DNA of 64,000 nucleotides. It comes from Edaphobacter bradus (GTDB lineage Bacteria > Acidobacteriota > Terriglobia > Terriglobales > Acidobacteriaceae). The notes beneath the pieces were generated by a model, which did not search any database, had not been told where the DNA came from, and saw only the letters and a list, made by a program, of their open reading frames with translations. Shown here piece after piece: positions 55,376 to 62,845 of the stretch (positions are counted from its first letter, which is position 1; each line of letters begins with the position of its first letter). Made by a program: the position numbers and the translations under genes. The stretch is from positions 153,271 through 217,270 of the forward strand of contig NZ_JAGSYF010000005.1 of the NCBI RefSeq assembly GCF_025685645.1. Direction: 5' to 3'.

Positions 55376-56029
55376 TCACAGCCAACCTTTGGCGCGGGCG
55401 ATACGGGCTGCATCGACGCGGTTGGACGCGCCAAGTTTGGCGATGGCCTCGGAGAGGTAGTTGCGTACAGTGCCCTCGGAGAGATGCAGCTCGGAAGCGA
55501 TCTCGGGGGACGAGCGGCCATCACCGGCGCGTTGTAGGATCTGTCGCTCGCGATCTGTGAGCGGGTCGAGTTCGGCGCTCCAGGCCTCGGTGGCGAGGGC
55601 GGGGTCAACGACGCGGAGTCCGCGGTGGACGCGGCGGACGGCGTCGGCCAACTCGGCGGCTGGATGGTCTTTGAGAAGATAGCCGCGAGCCCCGGCGTCG
55701 AGCGCGCGGCGGAGATAGCCGGGGCGGGCGAAGGTTGTGAGGATGATGCAACGGACGGCGGGTTGACTGGAGCGCAATGCCGCAGCGACTTCGAGGCCGG
55801 TCATCTGTGGCATCTCGATGTCTGTGACCAGGACCTCGGGGGCGTATTTAATGACGGCATCGAGGGCGGCTTGGCCGGTGCCGGCGCGCGCGACGACGGT
55901 GATGTCGGGCTCCATCTCGAGCAGCGCTGCGAGCGCTCCGAGCACCATGGCCTGATCTTCGGCGAGGATCACGCGGATCTTGTTATTGGCTGAACTTGAG
56001 CTGGCATCGGGTTTGTGGGCGGGTGTCAT
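55376..56029 (-). CDS. NarL/LuxR-family response regulator
   Basis: The 217-residue protein has a receiver domain (IRVILAEDQAMVLGALAALL; phospho-acceptor Asp in VTDIEMPQMTGLE; Lys in YLLKDHPAAE) and a C-terminal LuxR-type helix-turn-helix (LTDRERQILQRAGDGRSSPE, then LHLSEGTVRNYLSEAIAKLG). ATG 56029 overlaps the kinase stop as ATGA, which fixes the start; the longer frame upstream is inside the kinase gene. It presumably controls the ABC genes upstream in the same cluster, as DesR-type regulators do. Confidence 0.92.
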   Translation of the reverse strand: MTPAHKPDASSSSANNKIRVILAEDQAMVLGALAALLEMEPDITVVARAGTGQAALDAVIKYAPEVLVTDIEMPQMTGLEVAAALRSSQPAVRCIILTTFARPGYLRRALDAGARGYLLKDHPAAELADAVRRVHRGLRVVDPALATEAWSAELDPLTDRERQILQRAGDGRSSPEIASELHLSEGTVRNYLSEAIAKLGASNRVDAARIARAKGWL

Positions 56030-57159
56030 GCGGGGGTGCCTTGCTGTGAGGTGATGGGCAATTCGATGAGCAGGTGCGTGCCACGGTCCCAACGGATGGA
56101 GAAGCGTCCGCCCAGTCCACTGACTCGCTCGCGCATGCCGCGGAGACCATTGCCCTCCTGCCGAATGGCGTGGCGACCGTCGTCCTCGACCAGCAGCGCG
56201 TAGTAGCCGTCGGAGGTGGTGGCGAGGCGCATCGTGCAGTGCGTGGCTTCCGCGTGACGGACGATGTTGGTGACGGCCTCGCGCACGGAGAGGGAAAGTA
56301 CCGTCTCTTCTGTCGGCGTGAGTGCGGGCAGGCCTTCGGGCGGAGCTTCCCAAGTGAAGGTGACGCCTGCTGCGTCGAGGGTGCGACGCGCCTGGGCTAG
56401 CTCGGCAGCGAGGCCTTGGGAGCGGTAGCCTCCGATGGCTTCGCGGACCTCGGCGAGGGCAGTGCGGGCGGTGGTCTCGACATCGGCGATCTCCTCTGCG
56501 GCCCGTTGCGGATCGAGCTGCATCAGGCGCCTAGCGAGCTCAGCCTTGAGTACGATAACTGACAGCGTGTGGCCGAGGACGTCGTGGAGATCGCGGGCGA
56601 TGCGCTCGCGCTCGGCGGCGGCGGCGAGCGCGACGTTCTCCTCCTGCGCGGCGCGCAGCTTGCAGTCGGCTCGTTTTTGTTCGGCAAAGACGATGTTCCC
56701 GCAACCGATGACCATGAGCAGGAAGATGGCGATGAAGACGTTGGGCCAGTGGATATGGAAGAGGTGGCCGGGTGAGTTGAAATAATAGCCTTCAGCGACG
56801 ATGAGGACGGATCCGGCGACGAAGAGGGCGAGAGCGCGACGAGTGGATTCGATGCTGAATGGGAGGAAGGCGGCCGCGTAGATGAAAAAGCTGGATGCGC
56901 CCGGGTTCCAAGGGAAGGTGATGAGGCCGAGGAGGAATGTGGCGGCGATCATCCAGTAACGGGCGGGACGGCCCTCGTCGCTCAAACGAACGAAAGCGGC
57001 GAAGATGCCAAGGAAGGTTACGAAGGCGGCGAGGGTCGCGAGCCACAGACGCAAGCTCGGTTCAAAGATGGGATCGATGAAGAGGAAGCCGGTGTAGGCG
57101 AGCCAGATCCAGGTCCAGTTGCGCCAACGCTGCGTCGAGATGGGGATGGTGCCACTCAT
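56026..57159 (-). CDS. DesK-type sensor histidine kinase
   Basis: The 377-residue protein has five or six N-terminal membrane helices (about 15-155) with little outside, typical of kinases that sense the membrane or an associated transporter. The HisKA_3 phosphorylation site is ERERIARDLHDVLGHTLSVI (His in DLHD), followed by the HATPase domain (SLSVREAVTNIVRHAEATHC; GNGLRGMRERVSGLGG). It is coupled to the response regulator and 69 bases downstream of the ABC permease, so all four genes likely share one message. Confidence 0.93.
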   Translation of the reverse strand: MSGTIPISTQRWRNWTWIWLAYTGFLFIDPIFEPSLRLWLATLAAFVTFLGIFAAFVRLSDEGRPARYWMIAATFLLGLITFPWNPGASSFFIYAAAFLPFSIESTRRALALFVAGSVLIVAEGYYFNSPGHLFHIHWPNVFIAIFLLMVIGCGNIVFAEQKRADCKLRAAQEENVALAAAAERERIARDLHDVLGHTLSVIVLKAELARRLMQLDPQRAAEEIADVETTARTALAEVREAIGGYRSQGLAAELAQARRTLDAAGVTFTWEAPPEGLPALTPTEETVLSLSVREAVTNIVRHAEATHCTMRLATTSDGYYALLVEDDGRHAIRQEGNGLRGMRERVSGLGGRFSIRWDRGTHLLIELPITSQQGTPA

Positions 57160-57228
57160 GGAGTGTTCCTGTGCAGTTTACGCCGTGGGGATCAGGAGTT
57201 GTCGCGCAACGAGGAGTTCTGCTCCCGG

Positions 57229-58029
57229 CTATGCGTTTTGCTCCCGGCGGTGGAAGATGAACCAGCTAAGGCCGAGCATAACCATGGTGAATCCAGCGAG
57301 TGCGCTCCAGTGCTTGGCTACGGGCATTGAGTCCTGGTAGCCGAAGATGCTCAGCATCAATTGCGAGAGGTGGTAGGTGGGCAGCGCAGGCGCGAAACTC
57401 TGCAGCCAGTGCGGCATAAAGCGCAGTGGAACCCAGAGGCCGCTGAGATAGGACATGGGGAGATAAATGAGGTTCACGATGCCGGGAGCGGCGTTGGCCG
57501 GGATGATCAGCGCAAGCAGCAGGCCCATGCTGGCGAAGCTGATGGAGCCGACTGCAGTGAGTGCCATCATGCGCGCGAATTCAGATGCGGTAAGCGAGAC
57601 CTGGCCGAAGATGACACCGATGGTGGTGAGCACGCTGACGATGATGAGGCCGAGGGCAACGGCGCTAGCGCACTTTGCAAAGAGATAGGCTGGAACGGGC
57701 ATGGGACTGGCACGTTTCAGCTCCAGCCATCCAGCGGCGCGTTCGCCGGCCATGCCGACGCCGATGCCGAATAACGCTGCGCCTATCAGACCGAAGCAGG
57801 CGTAGCCGCCGAGCATGTATTTGGCGATATGCACGTTGCCTTCGTAAGAGTGGCGATTGGCGATGCCGAAGAGGACGTAGAACATGACGGGAAATCCGAC
57901 GATGGCGAGCGAGAACGAGCGAGTGCGAAGGAGCTTGAGGAACTCGTATTTGGTTTCTTTGCGGAAGATGCGCAGTACATTGGCATTGGCTGGCGGGGAG
58001 GCGGGATAAGCGATGGTCGGGGTGGACAT
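57229..58029 (-). CDS. ABC-2 type transporter permease
   Basis: The 266-residue protein has six predicted helices, starting LRTRSFSLAIVGFPVMFYVL, and the ABC-2 layout with YLPMSYLSGLWVPLRFMPHW between helices five and six. TTTGGAG lies before the ATG. With the ATPase upstream it would form a dimeric exporter of lipid, drug or antimicrobial peptide. The substrate cannot be told. Confidence 0.87.
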   Translation of the reverse strand: MSTPTIAYPASPPANANVLRIFRKETKYEFLKLLRTRSFSLAIVGFPVMFYVLFGIANRHSYEGNVHIAKYMLGGYACFGLIGAALFGIGVGMAGERAAGWLELKRASPMPVPAYLFAKCASAVALGLIIVSVLTTIGVIFGQVSLTASEFARMMALTAVGSISFASMGLLLALIIPANAAPGIVNLIYLPMSYLSGLWVPLRFMPHWLQSFAPALPTYHLSQLMLSIFGYQDSMPVAKHWSALAGFTMVMLGLSWFIFHRREQNA

Positions 58030-58113
58030 AGTGGCTCCAAAGGGCGGTTACTGCTTTTCGGTTGCTGGTCGATGGTTGGCGATGATCGCGTGTGGGTCGA
58101 ATTTGTAACTGGC

Positions 58114-59073
58114 TTAGTTTTTTGTGAGGGCAAGGAAGGCGTCTTCGAGGGCGGGGCTGGCGATCTCGAGACCGCTGAGACTCTCGTCGCGGAGCAGCAT
58201 CTCGCGGATGACGACCTCTGCGTGCTGGGCTGTGACGGTGGTGGTGCCAGTGTTCTCGACGACGGAGGTGACGCTCGGCAGCGTCCGGATGAAGTCTGGC
58301 GGGAGTGAGGTGTGGCAGCGGATCTGGCGGCCTCCGCTCATGCGCTTGATCTCGGCAGCGGTCCCTTCGCTGACGACGCGGCCTTTGTTGATGACGACGA
58401 TGCGATGAGCGAGGGTTTCGGCCTCTTCGAGGTAGTGGGTGGTGAGGAGGACGGTCTTGCCGCGGGCCGCGAGGGTGCGGATCTGCTGCCAGAGACCGCG
58501 GCGGGATTCGATGTCGAGGCCGACGGTAGGTTCGTCGAGGAAGATGAGGTCGGGATCGCCGCAGAGAGCGAGGGCGAAGAGGACGCGCTGCTTTTGGCCG
58601 CCTGAGAGCTGGCCGAACATGCGGTCTTCGATGCCTTCGAGGTGGGCGATGCGGACGATCTCGGCGAAGGGCAACGGGCGCGAGTAGTAGCTGCAGAAGA
58701 CGTCAATGTGCTCGCGGACCTTGATGGTCTCGGTGATGCGGGCGACCTGCAGCATTGCTCCGATGCGGGTTCGGGTGAGGGCGAGTCGGGGATCGCTGCC
58801 GAAGATGCGGACCTGTCCCGATGTGGGGGTGGCGAGGCCGAGCATCAGGCGGACGGCGGTGGATTTGCCCGCGCCGTTGGGGCCGAGGAGGGCGACGACT
58901 TCACCAGGGTGCAAGGCTAGGGAGAGGCCGTCGAGTGCTGTCGTGGACTGATAGCGCTTGGTGATGTTGTCCAGCATAGCGATGGGCGCCGGTGTGAGCG
59001 TGGGTGTCCTGAGTGCGTCCACGGGCTCCAAGCTCAACTTCTCGCTGACCGGTAGAAGTGCTGTTGCTGGCAT
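58114..59073 (-). CDS. ABC transporter ATP-binding protein
   Basis: The 319-residue ATPase has Walker A LLGPNGAGKST, the signature QLSGGQKQRVLFALAL, Walker B LIFLDEPTVGLD and the H-loop TTHYLEEAETLAHRIVV. About 30 residues precede the domain and about 85 follow it (DrrA/NatA-like tail). AGGAGAG sits before the ATG. It is the first of four minus-strand genes: ATPase, permease, histidine kinase and response regulator, the order of DesKR-linked exporters. Confidence 0.93.
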   Translation of the reverse strand: MPATALLPVSEKLSLEPVDALRTPTLTPAPIAMLDNITKRYQSTTALDGLSLALHPGEVVALLGPNGAGKSTAVRLMLGLATPTSGQVRIFGSDPRLALTRTRIGAMLQVARITETIKVREHIDVFCSYYSRPLPFAEIVRIAHLEGIEDRMFGQLSGGQKQRVLFALALCGDPDLIFLDEPTVGLDIESRRGLWQQIRTLAARGKTVLLTTHYLEEAETLAHRIVVINKGRVVSEGTAAEIKRMSGGRQIRCHTSLPPDFIRTLPSVTSVVENTGTTTVTAQHAEVVIREMLLRDESLSGLEIASPALEDAFLALTKN

Positions 59074-59176
59074 GCGTCTCTCCTGTGAATAGAGGAATGA
59101 TCTCTCTTACATGACCAAGGATGAGCCAGGCTGTGGATTGCCAGTAGTGCCGAACGTCAGCAAAGCGATATGACAG

Positions 59177-59443
59177 ATGTCACGTGTGCCCGAACATCGC
59201 GAGGACTTCGGCCTTGATTCTCAGTTGGCGAGATTTCAGAAAATCATCGATCATCGCGGGGTCGTGGCGACCTTCCCAACCGGCGCGCTCGCGTACCTCC
59301 ATTTGGGAAGGGGCTATGCGCTGTCGGGAGACAAGAACAAGGCCAGAACCGCGTACCAGGAGTTCCCCACTCTCTGGAAAGACGCCGACCCCGATCTTCC
59401 TGCTCTCAAGCAGGGCAGGGCCGAGTATGCGACGCTGAAGTGA
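59177..59443 (+). pseudogene. C-terminal TPR fragment of a larger protein
   Basis: The 88 residues FQKIIDHRGVVATFPTGALA, then GYALSGDKNKARTAYQEFPT and LWKDADPDLPALKQGRAEYA, match the end of the TPR region found at the C-terminus of large acidobacterial Ser/Thr kinases or winged-helix/TPR proteins. Such proteins are several hundred residues longer; upstream here is an in-frame stop (59171) and ABC promoter DNA. It is therefore a remnant. Recognition is from memory of the family pattern. Confidence 0.6.
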
Positions 59444-59758
59444 AGGGCAGACGGCCTTGACCCAGTACCCATGAACGGGCTTGCCTTCACCGATCTCAGT
59501 CAGACCTTCTCTGCGAGTGATAAATCGGCGATTCACTCATCGAGTGGATTGGTAACAATGAGCCGGCTAGGATTGAGGAATGCGCTCACCGGGATGCGAT
59601 GTCAACTGTTGCGAACAGGGCAATGCACTCATTGAGGCTCGATACTAGCCCTTCTTGGAGTTCCGAGCGTGCCGGCCAGATCGACGTATTCGCTCTCGCC
59701 GCGCACCCTCCGATCGACCTGTTGCGCCCGTTCGACAGCGAAAAGATAAAGGCCTGGA
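59444..59758. other. Gene-free stretch in the island
   Basis: 315 bases without a supported gene. A 66-codon open frame (59599-59799) is present, but it has no ribosome site or recognisable composition and overlaps the small membrane gene on the other strand. Confidence 0.35.
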
Positions 59759-59914
59759 TTACCCATTGCTTGAGTCATGCCCACCGTAGAACTGCTTGAG
59801 GTCGCCCTGTACGGTGACCGGCGTCTTGTCGATGTTATCCAGACGCCGCCAGATGAGGATGAAAAGGGCTGACATGAGCAGTCCTAAAACGACTTCTCCG
59901 ATGTGGTCTTGCAC
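59759..59914 (-). CDS. 51-residue single-pass membrane protein
   Basis: A short gene: GTG start at 59914 with AGGAG eight bases upstream on the minus strand, and TAA at 59761-59759. The product begins MQDHIGEVVLGLLMSALFIL and continues IWRRLDNIDKTPVTVQGDLK, QFYGGHDSSNG. Residues about 5-22 form one membrane helix followed by a positively charged Trp-Arg-Arg stop, so the C-terminus should face the cytoplasm. The ribosome site, clean amphipathic layout and codon use argue that it is real. I know no family; holin-like or regulatory small proteins look like this. Confidence 0.5.
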   Translation of the reverse strand: MQDHIGEVVLGLLMSALFILIWRRLDNIDKTPVTVQGDLKQFYGGHDSSNG

Positions 59915-60379
59915 TAGTTCGTCTCCTGTCTATCTGATACGCCGCGAGCGCATTTAGGTCTTCACAAGATAGCTCGGCAGATAGACGTGGAGCTAATGGA
60001 ACGCTGTGATCTTGCCTTCTTACTGCTCGGAATGCAAGTGCGATCATGTTCACTCAAGGGAAAAGCGCCGGTCGGTTGATGGCCGGGGGCATTTTGGGCC
60101 TGAGATGTGAATAGCGCGTAGGCAGTATTGCCAGCTGGTCTGGCGACCAACCGGCAAGGCCTATGGTGCGCTCAACAGGTGTCAGCCTGCAAACTGCGGT
60201 TGAACAGCGTTACTGTTTTGTCTCTGTCGGCAGCCGACTCTCGCCCACGAATGGTGGCCAGCTAGATAGAAACAAGGGCGCAAATAGGGGCACTCTATTT
60301 AAGAAAATGCTCCCAATGTTCCCTTCAGCACCTCTCAGCTCTGTGTAAGCCATTGATTCCATTAGTATTGGCTAGATTT
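59915..60379. other. Gene-free right end of the island
   Basis: 465 bases next to the right att site with no gene I can support. It is lower in coding character than its surroundings and may be decayed element DNA. No inverted repeats of insertion-sequence type are seen. Confidence 0.35.
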
Positions 60380-60430
60380 ACACGGTGGAAGTCGTAGGTT
60401 CGAATCCTGCTGTGCCCACCGTCTAAATCA
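60380..60430 (+). repeat. Right attachment site (tRNA-Val 3' copy)
   Basis: The copy of tRNA positions 47786-47836: 41 identical bases, one mismatch (G for the terminal A of CCA), then nine more. The 5' half of the tRNA is absent here, so no second tRNA is made. Confidence 0.92.
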
Positions 60431-60640
60431 ACAACTTAGGGCGAGCTCTTCCGAGATGATATTGGTAGCGATCGGTAGCAATATGTTTTCTTCTCCTCCG
60501 TTCATGAGCATTAAGTAGACCGATCCGACCATCTCCCGTACGCTGTCCGCAGCTCTGGCCGTGGTATCGGGCCGCGAGTGACGTAAGTGCGACTGGATGT
60601 CCTTCACCGATCCCATCTTCTGTGCCTGGTCGCCATCGTC
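60428..60640 (-). pseudogene. Fragment of a second, different integrase
   Basis: On the minus strand GSVKDIQSHLRHSRPDTTA, then SVREMVGSVYLMLMNGG, matches the C-terminal end of tyrosine recombinases (the box II LxHxxxxTT area), but the catalytic Tyr segment is altered after TTA and nothing upstream matches. Its stop codon (60428-60430) overlaps the right att copy. It has the same place and orientation relative to its att as the first integrase, but the two sequences are not close copies. It is a remnant of a separate element. Confidence 0.6.
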
Positions 60641-60695
60641 CGCCTCGAAGAACTGTATCTTGATCTGTGAACTTCGCGAGGTTGGGGAGTCGCCC

Positions 60696-61655
60696 ATGGG
60701 GCAGGATCAAAATATTAGCGAAAAGCTGGAGCAGCGGCTCGGACTTGTCCACGCGAGGCAACGCCTCGGAATCGAAAAAGATCACGAAGCCATCTTCGGC
60801 CACGGGATTAACTTTTTTCACCCCGAGAATTGGTATTCCACACACTCCATGCTTCGAATTGCCCTCAAGATGACAGGGTTGTATGGCCGTGGACACAGGA
60901 ACACAGAACGCATTCAGGTGCGGCACAACTGGATCGAACTAGAGCAGCTTCCTTCGCTCTTTGATGGAGTGTCGATTCTACAGATTAGTGACTTACATGT
61001 AGATCTGAATCCCGGGCCGATGCGACGGTTGGTGGAGATTGTGCGCGATTTGACTTACGACGTTTGCGTGCTGACAGGTGACTTCCGGGGACAGACTTTT
61101 GGCGCTTTCGGTGCGGCCCTTGATGGCCTCGCACATGTGTGTAACCACCTGCGAAGACCTATATATGGAGTGCTGGGCAATCACGACACGATCAAAATGT
61201 TGCCAGAGATGGAAGCGATGGGAATCAGAATGCTGCTGAATGAATCCGAGGCGCTTGTCCGTGGAGATGAGAGTATTTATTTGGCTGGGGTTGACGATGC
61301 CCACTACTATCGCGCGGACAATATCCAAAAGGCGGCCGGTGCGATTCCGCACGGTGAGGTTTCCATTCTGCTTTCACATACTCCGGAAATCTATCGGCAA
61401 GCAGCGCATGCTGGCTTTTCAGTGATGCTGAGCGGGCATACCCACGGAGGCCAGATATGTCTGCCCGGGTCGATTCCGATCACGCTGGATGCAGTTTTGC
61501 CGAGGCATATGGGCGCCGGCCCCTGGAAACACTGTGGGATGGTTGGCTATACCTCGGTCGGTGTGGGATCTTCAATCGTCGCTGCCCGCTTCAACTGTCC
61601 TCCTGAAATCACCCTTCATCACTTGGTGCGGGCGGAGCCCCGTGCGAGTTCCTAG
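60696..61655 (+). CDS. Calcineurin-like metallophosphoesterase
   Basis: The 319-residue protein has the dimetal phosphoesterase motifs in order: ISDLHVD (about 98), VLTGDFRG, GVLGNHDTIK, LLLSHTPEIY and LSGHTHGGQICLPG. The layout resembles YkuE-type membrane-associated enzymes, though no signal or anchor is seen; about 85 N-terminal residues are unassigned. ATG 60696 has GGGGAG seven bases upstream. Its stop TAG (61653-61655) shares bases with the stop of the opposing CarS-like gene, so the genes meet tail to tail with a 4 bp overlap. The substrate is unknown; a lipid phosphate is a guess from the neighbour. Confidence 0.85.
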   Translation: MGQDQNISEKLEQRLGLVHARQRLGIEKDHEAIFGHGINFFHPENWYSTHSMLRIALKMTGLYGRGHRNTERIQVRHNWIELEQLPSLFDGVSILQISDLHVDLNPGPMRRLVEIVRDLTYDVCVLTGDFRGQTFGAFGAALDGLAHVCNHLRRPIYGVLGNHDTIKMLPEMEAMGIRMLLNESEALVRGDESIYLAGVDDAHYYRADNIQKAAGAIPHGEVSILLSHTPEIYRQAAHAGFSVMLSGHTHGGQICLPGSIPITLDAVLPRHMGAGPWKHCGMVGYTSVGVGSSIVAARFNCPPEITLHHLVRAEPRASS

Positions 61656-62140
61656 TAGGGGCGCTCGCGAAGGCGCAATTTAAAGAACAAAACCGACAAG
61701 ATCATCTCGCCCACCAGAAAGATCGCAACCGTTACACCGATGTCCAGTACGGTCAATGACAAAGCGGGACGGCATGCAAGTATTGGGAACAGCGACTCGG
61801 GGATTTGATCGAGGCCAGTGGCTCGGCTACCCGCAACCAAACGCAAACGGCGCTTGCAAAAGCTGGAAAATAAATCGCCCCCCATGGCGATAGCACCGAT
61901 AACGACTCCGAGTCTCCAACCCATCCCCAGCAACAAAGCGCCAGTAGCTGTGACCAAAAGTGAAAAGAACAATCCACGCAGAGTCTTCGACGGCCCAAAC
62001 AAAGGCTGACCATCAGCAAGGGTGAGGCCGCCGTCGATGGGGTATAACAAACGCGTGCCCATTAGTCTATTGATGATGACGGGAGTGCCGTTGGCGAGCA
62101 CCAACAAAGCCAAGAGATCAATAATTATCCGGGTATGCAA
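61652..62140 (-). CDS. CarS-like (CDP-archaeol synthase family) membrane protein
   Basis: The 162-residue product has four or five hydrophobic helices and the family pattern GTPVIINRLMG, then FGPSKTLRGLFFSLLVTATG and AIAMGGDLFSSFCKRRLRL, where GPSKTxRG and GDLxxSFxKRR are the CTP-transferase signature. Archaeal CarS activates archaeol with CTP; bacterial relatives are of unproved function but probably cytidylate a lipid. A TTG start at 62140 follows GGAGGAG by nine bases. Length matches archaeal CarS. It overlaps the metallophosphoesterase stop. Confidence 0.78.
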   Translation of the reverse strand: MHTRIIIDLLALLVLANGTPVIINRLMGTRLLYPIDGGLTLADGQPLFGPSKTLRGLFFSLLVTATGALLLGMGWRLGVVIGAIAMGGDLFSSFCKRRLRLVAGSRATGLDQIPESLFPILACRPALSLTVLDIGVTVAIFLVGEMILSVLFFKLRLRERPY

Positions 62141-62190
62141 ATTTTACTGCTCCTCCAGAACGCGTTGAGTTCGACAACGATACACCACTC

Positions 62191-62660
62191 TCAACTTAGT
62201 AGACCCGTCTTTCGGAGAAAGTAATAGACGTCACCCTTGCCGAACCTGCACACTTTCAGTACCGCAAGAGAGCTCCCACCTTCTTGTTTTCGTAATACGA
62301 ACCGCCTTCTGGAGCTATGGATCTTAGCACCGCTGAGCAGCGCCTTTCGTGCTATCAGGTCATCAATCGGGCCCAGTGGAAGGCTAAAACTCGCACAGCG
62401 CTCGCATTGGCGTTGCACTCTCGAAGCCATTTTCCGCGACAGCCGCATTCGATAGTCTCGCCATCCTGTAATGTGTCTAGAAACAGGGTCCTCACTCGGC
62501 CTTCGTCCAGGCGCTGCAACACCCTTACTATTTTGAAGCGCGGCTCTCGGATCAGTTCGATGCGGTCATCCACTTCGATCGCACCAGGGCGTTGAACCTT
62601 TGGAGACAATCGCAGCGAGCACAGAGACATAGCCGGACGAAACGTTTTCCCTTCGGGCAT
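62191..62660 (-). pseudogene. Possible frameshifted gene, family uncertain
   Basis: Two overlapping minus-strand frames follow one another: 62660-62355 (GAIEVDDRIELIREPRFKIV, which is faintly like the end of a MOSC domain) and 62448-62191 (FVLRKQEGGSSLAVLKVCRF then GKGDVYYFLRKTG). Each alone is short and lacks a ribosome site. Joined by a shift near 62400-62450, they would give about 155 residues. I am not sure that either is real. The rest of the gap, 62141-62190 and 62661-62845, shows nothing. Confidence 0.25.
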
Positions 62661-62845
62661 GTAAATCTGCGGCAGACCAACCGACTGTGAGTCGCAGGAA
62701 GGTGTCTATGGCACTCAGAATGGCCGGCGCGATCACGAGAGCGGGACGCCGACAAGCTTCGACCGTGGCCTCAACCGCTTCACCAATCGACGCATGATGT
62801 CAGTTCTGGTGGAAACTCCCTGCTTAGGCCTGCCCTAAGAGAGCT

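Larger units (their letters stand above)
47786..60430. mobile_element. Genomic island inserted at tRNA-Val
   Basis: A 12.6 kb segment bounded by direct repeats of the tRNA 3' end. It begins with an integrase remnant right after the tRNA, the usual position for tRNA-targeting integrative elements. It carries imuA-imuB-dnaE2-SRAP, a two-component system with an ABC exporter, a TPR fragment and a small membrane protein. No conjugation, replication or phage structural genes are present, so it is a degenerate integrative element or its cargo. Boundaries are seen directly; mobility history is inferred. Confidence 0.8.

Noticed and set aside
59599..59799. 66-codon plus-strand frame in the island
   Set aside because: No ribosome site or recognisable features, and it overlaps the better-supported 51-residue gene on the other strand.
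60380..60420. A second tRNA-Val gene
   Set aside because: Only the 3' 41 bases are present; the acceptor 5' strand, D arm and half of the anticodon stem are missing, so it is an att copy.
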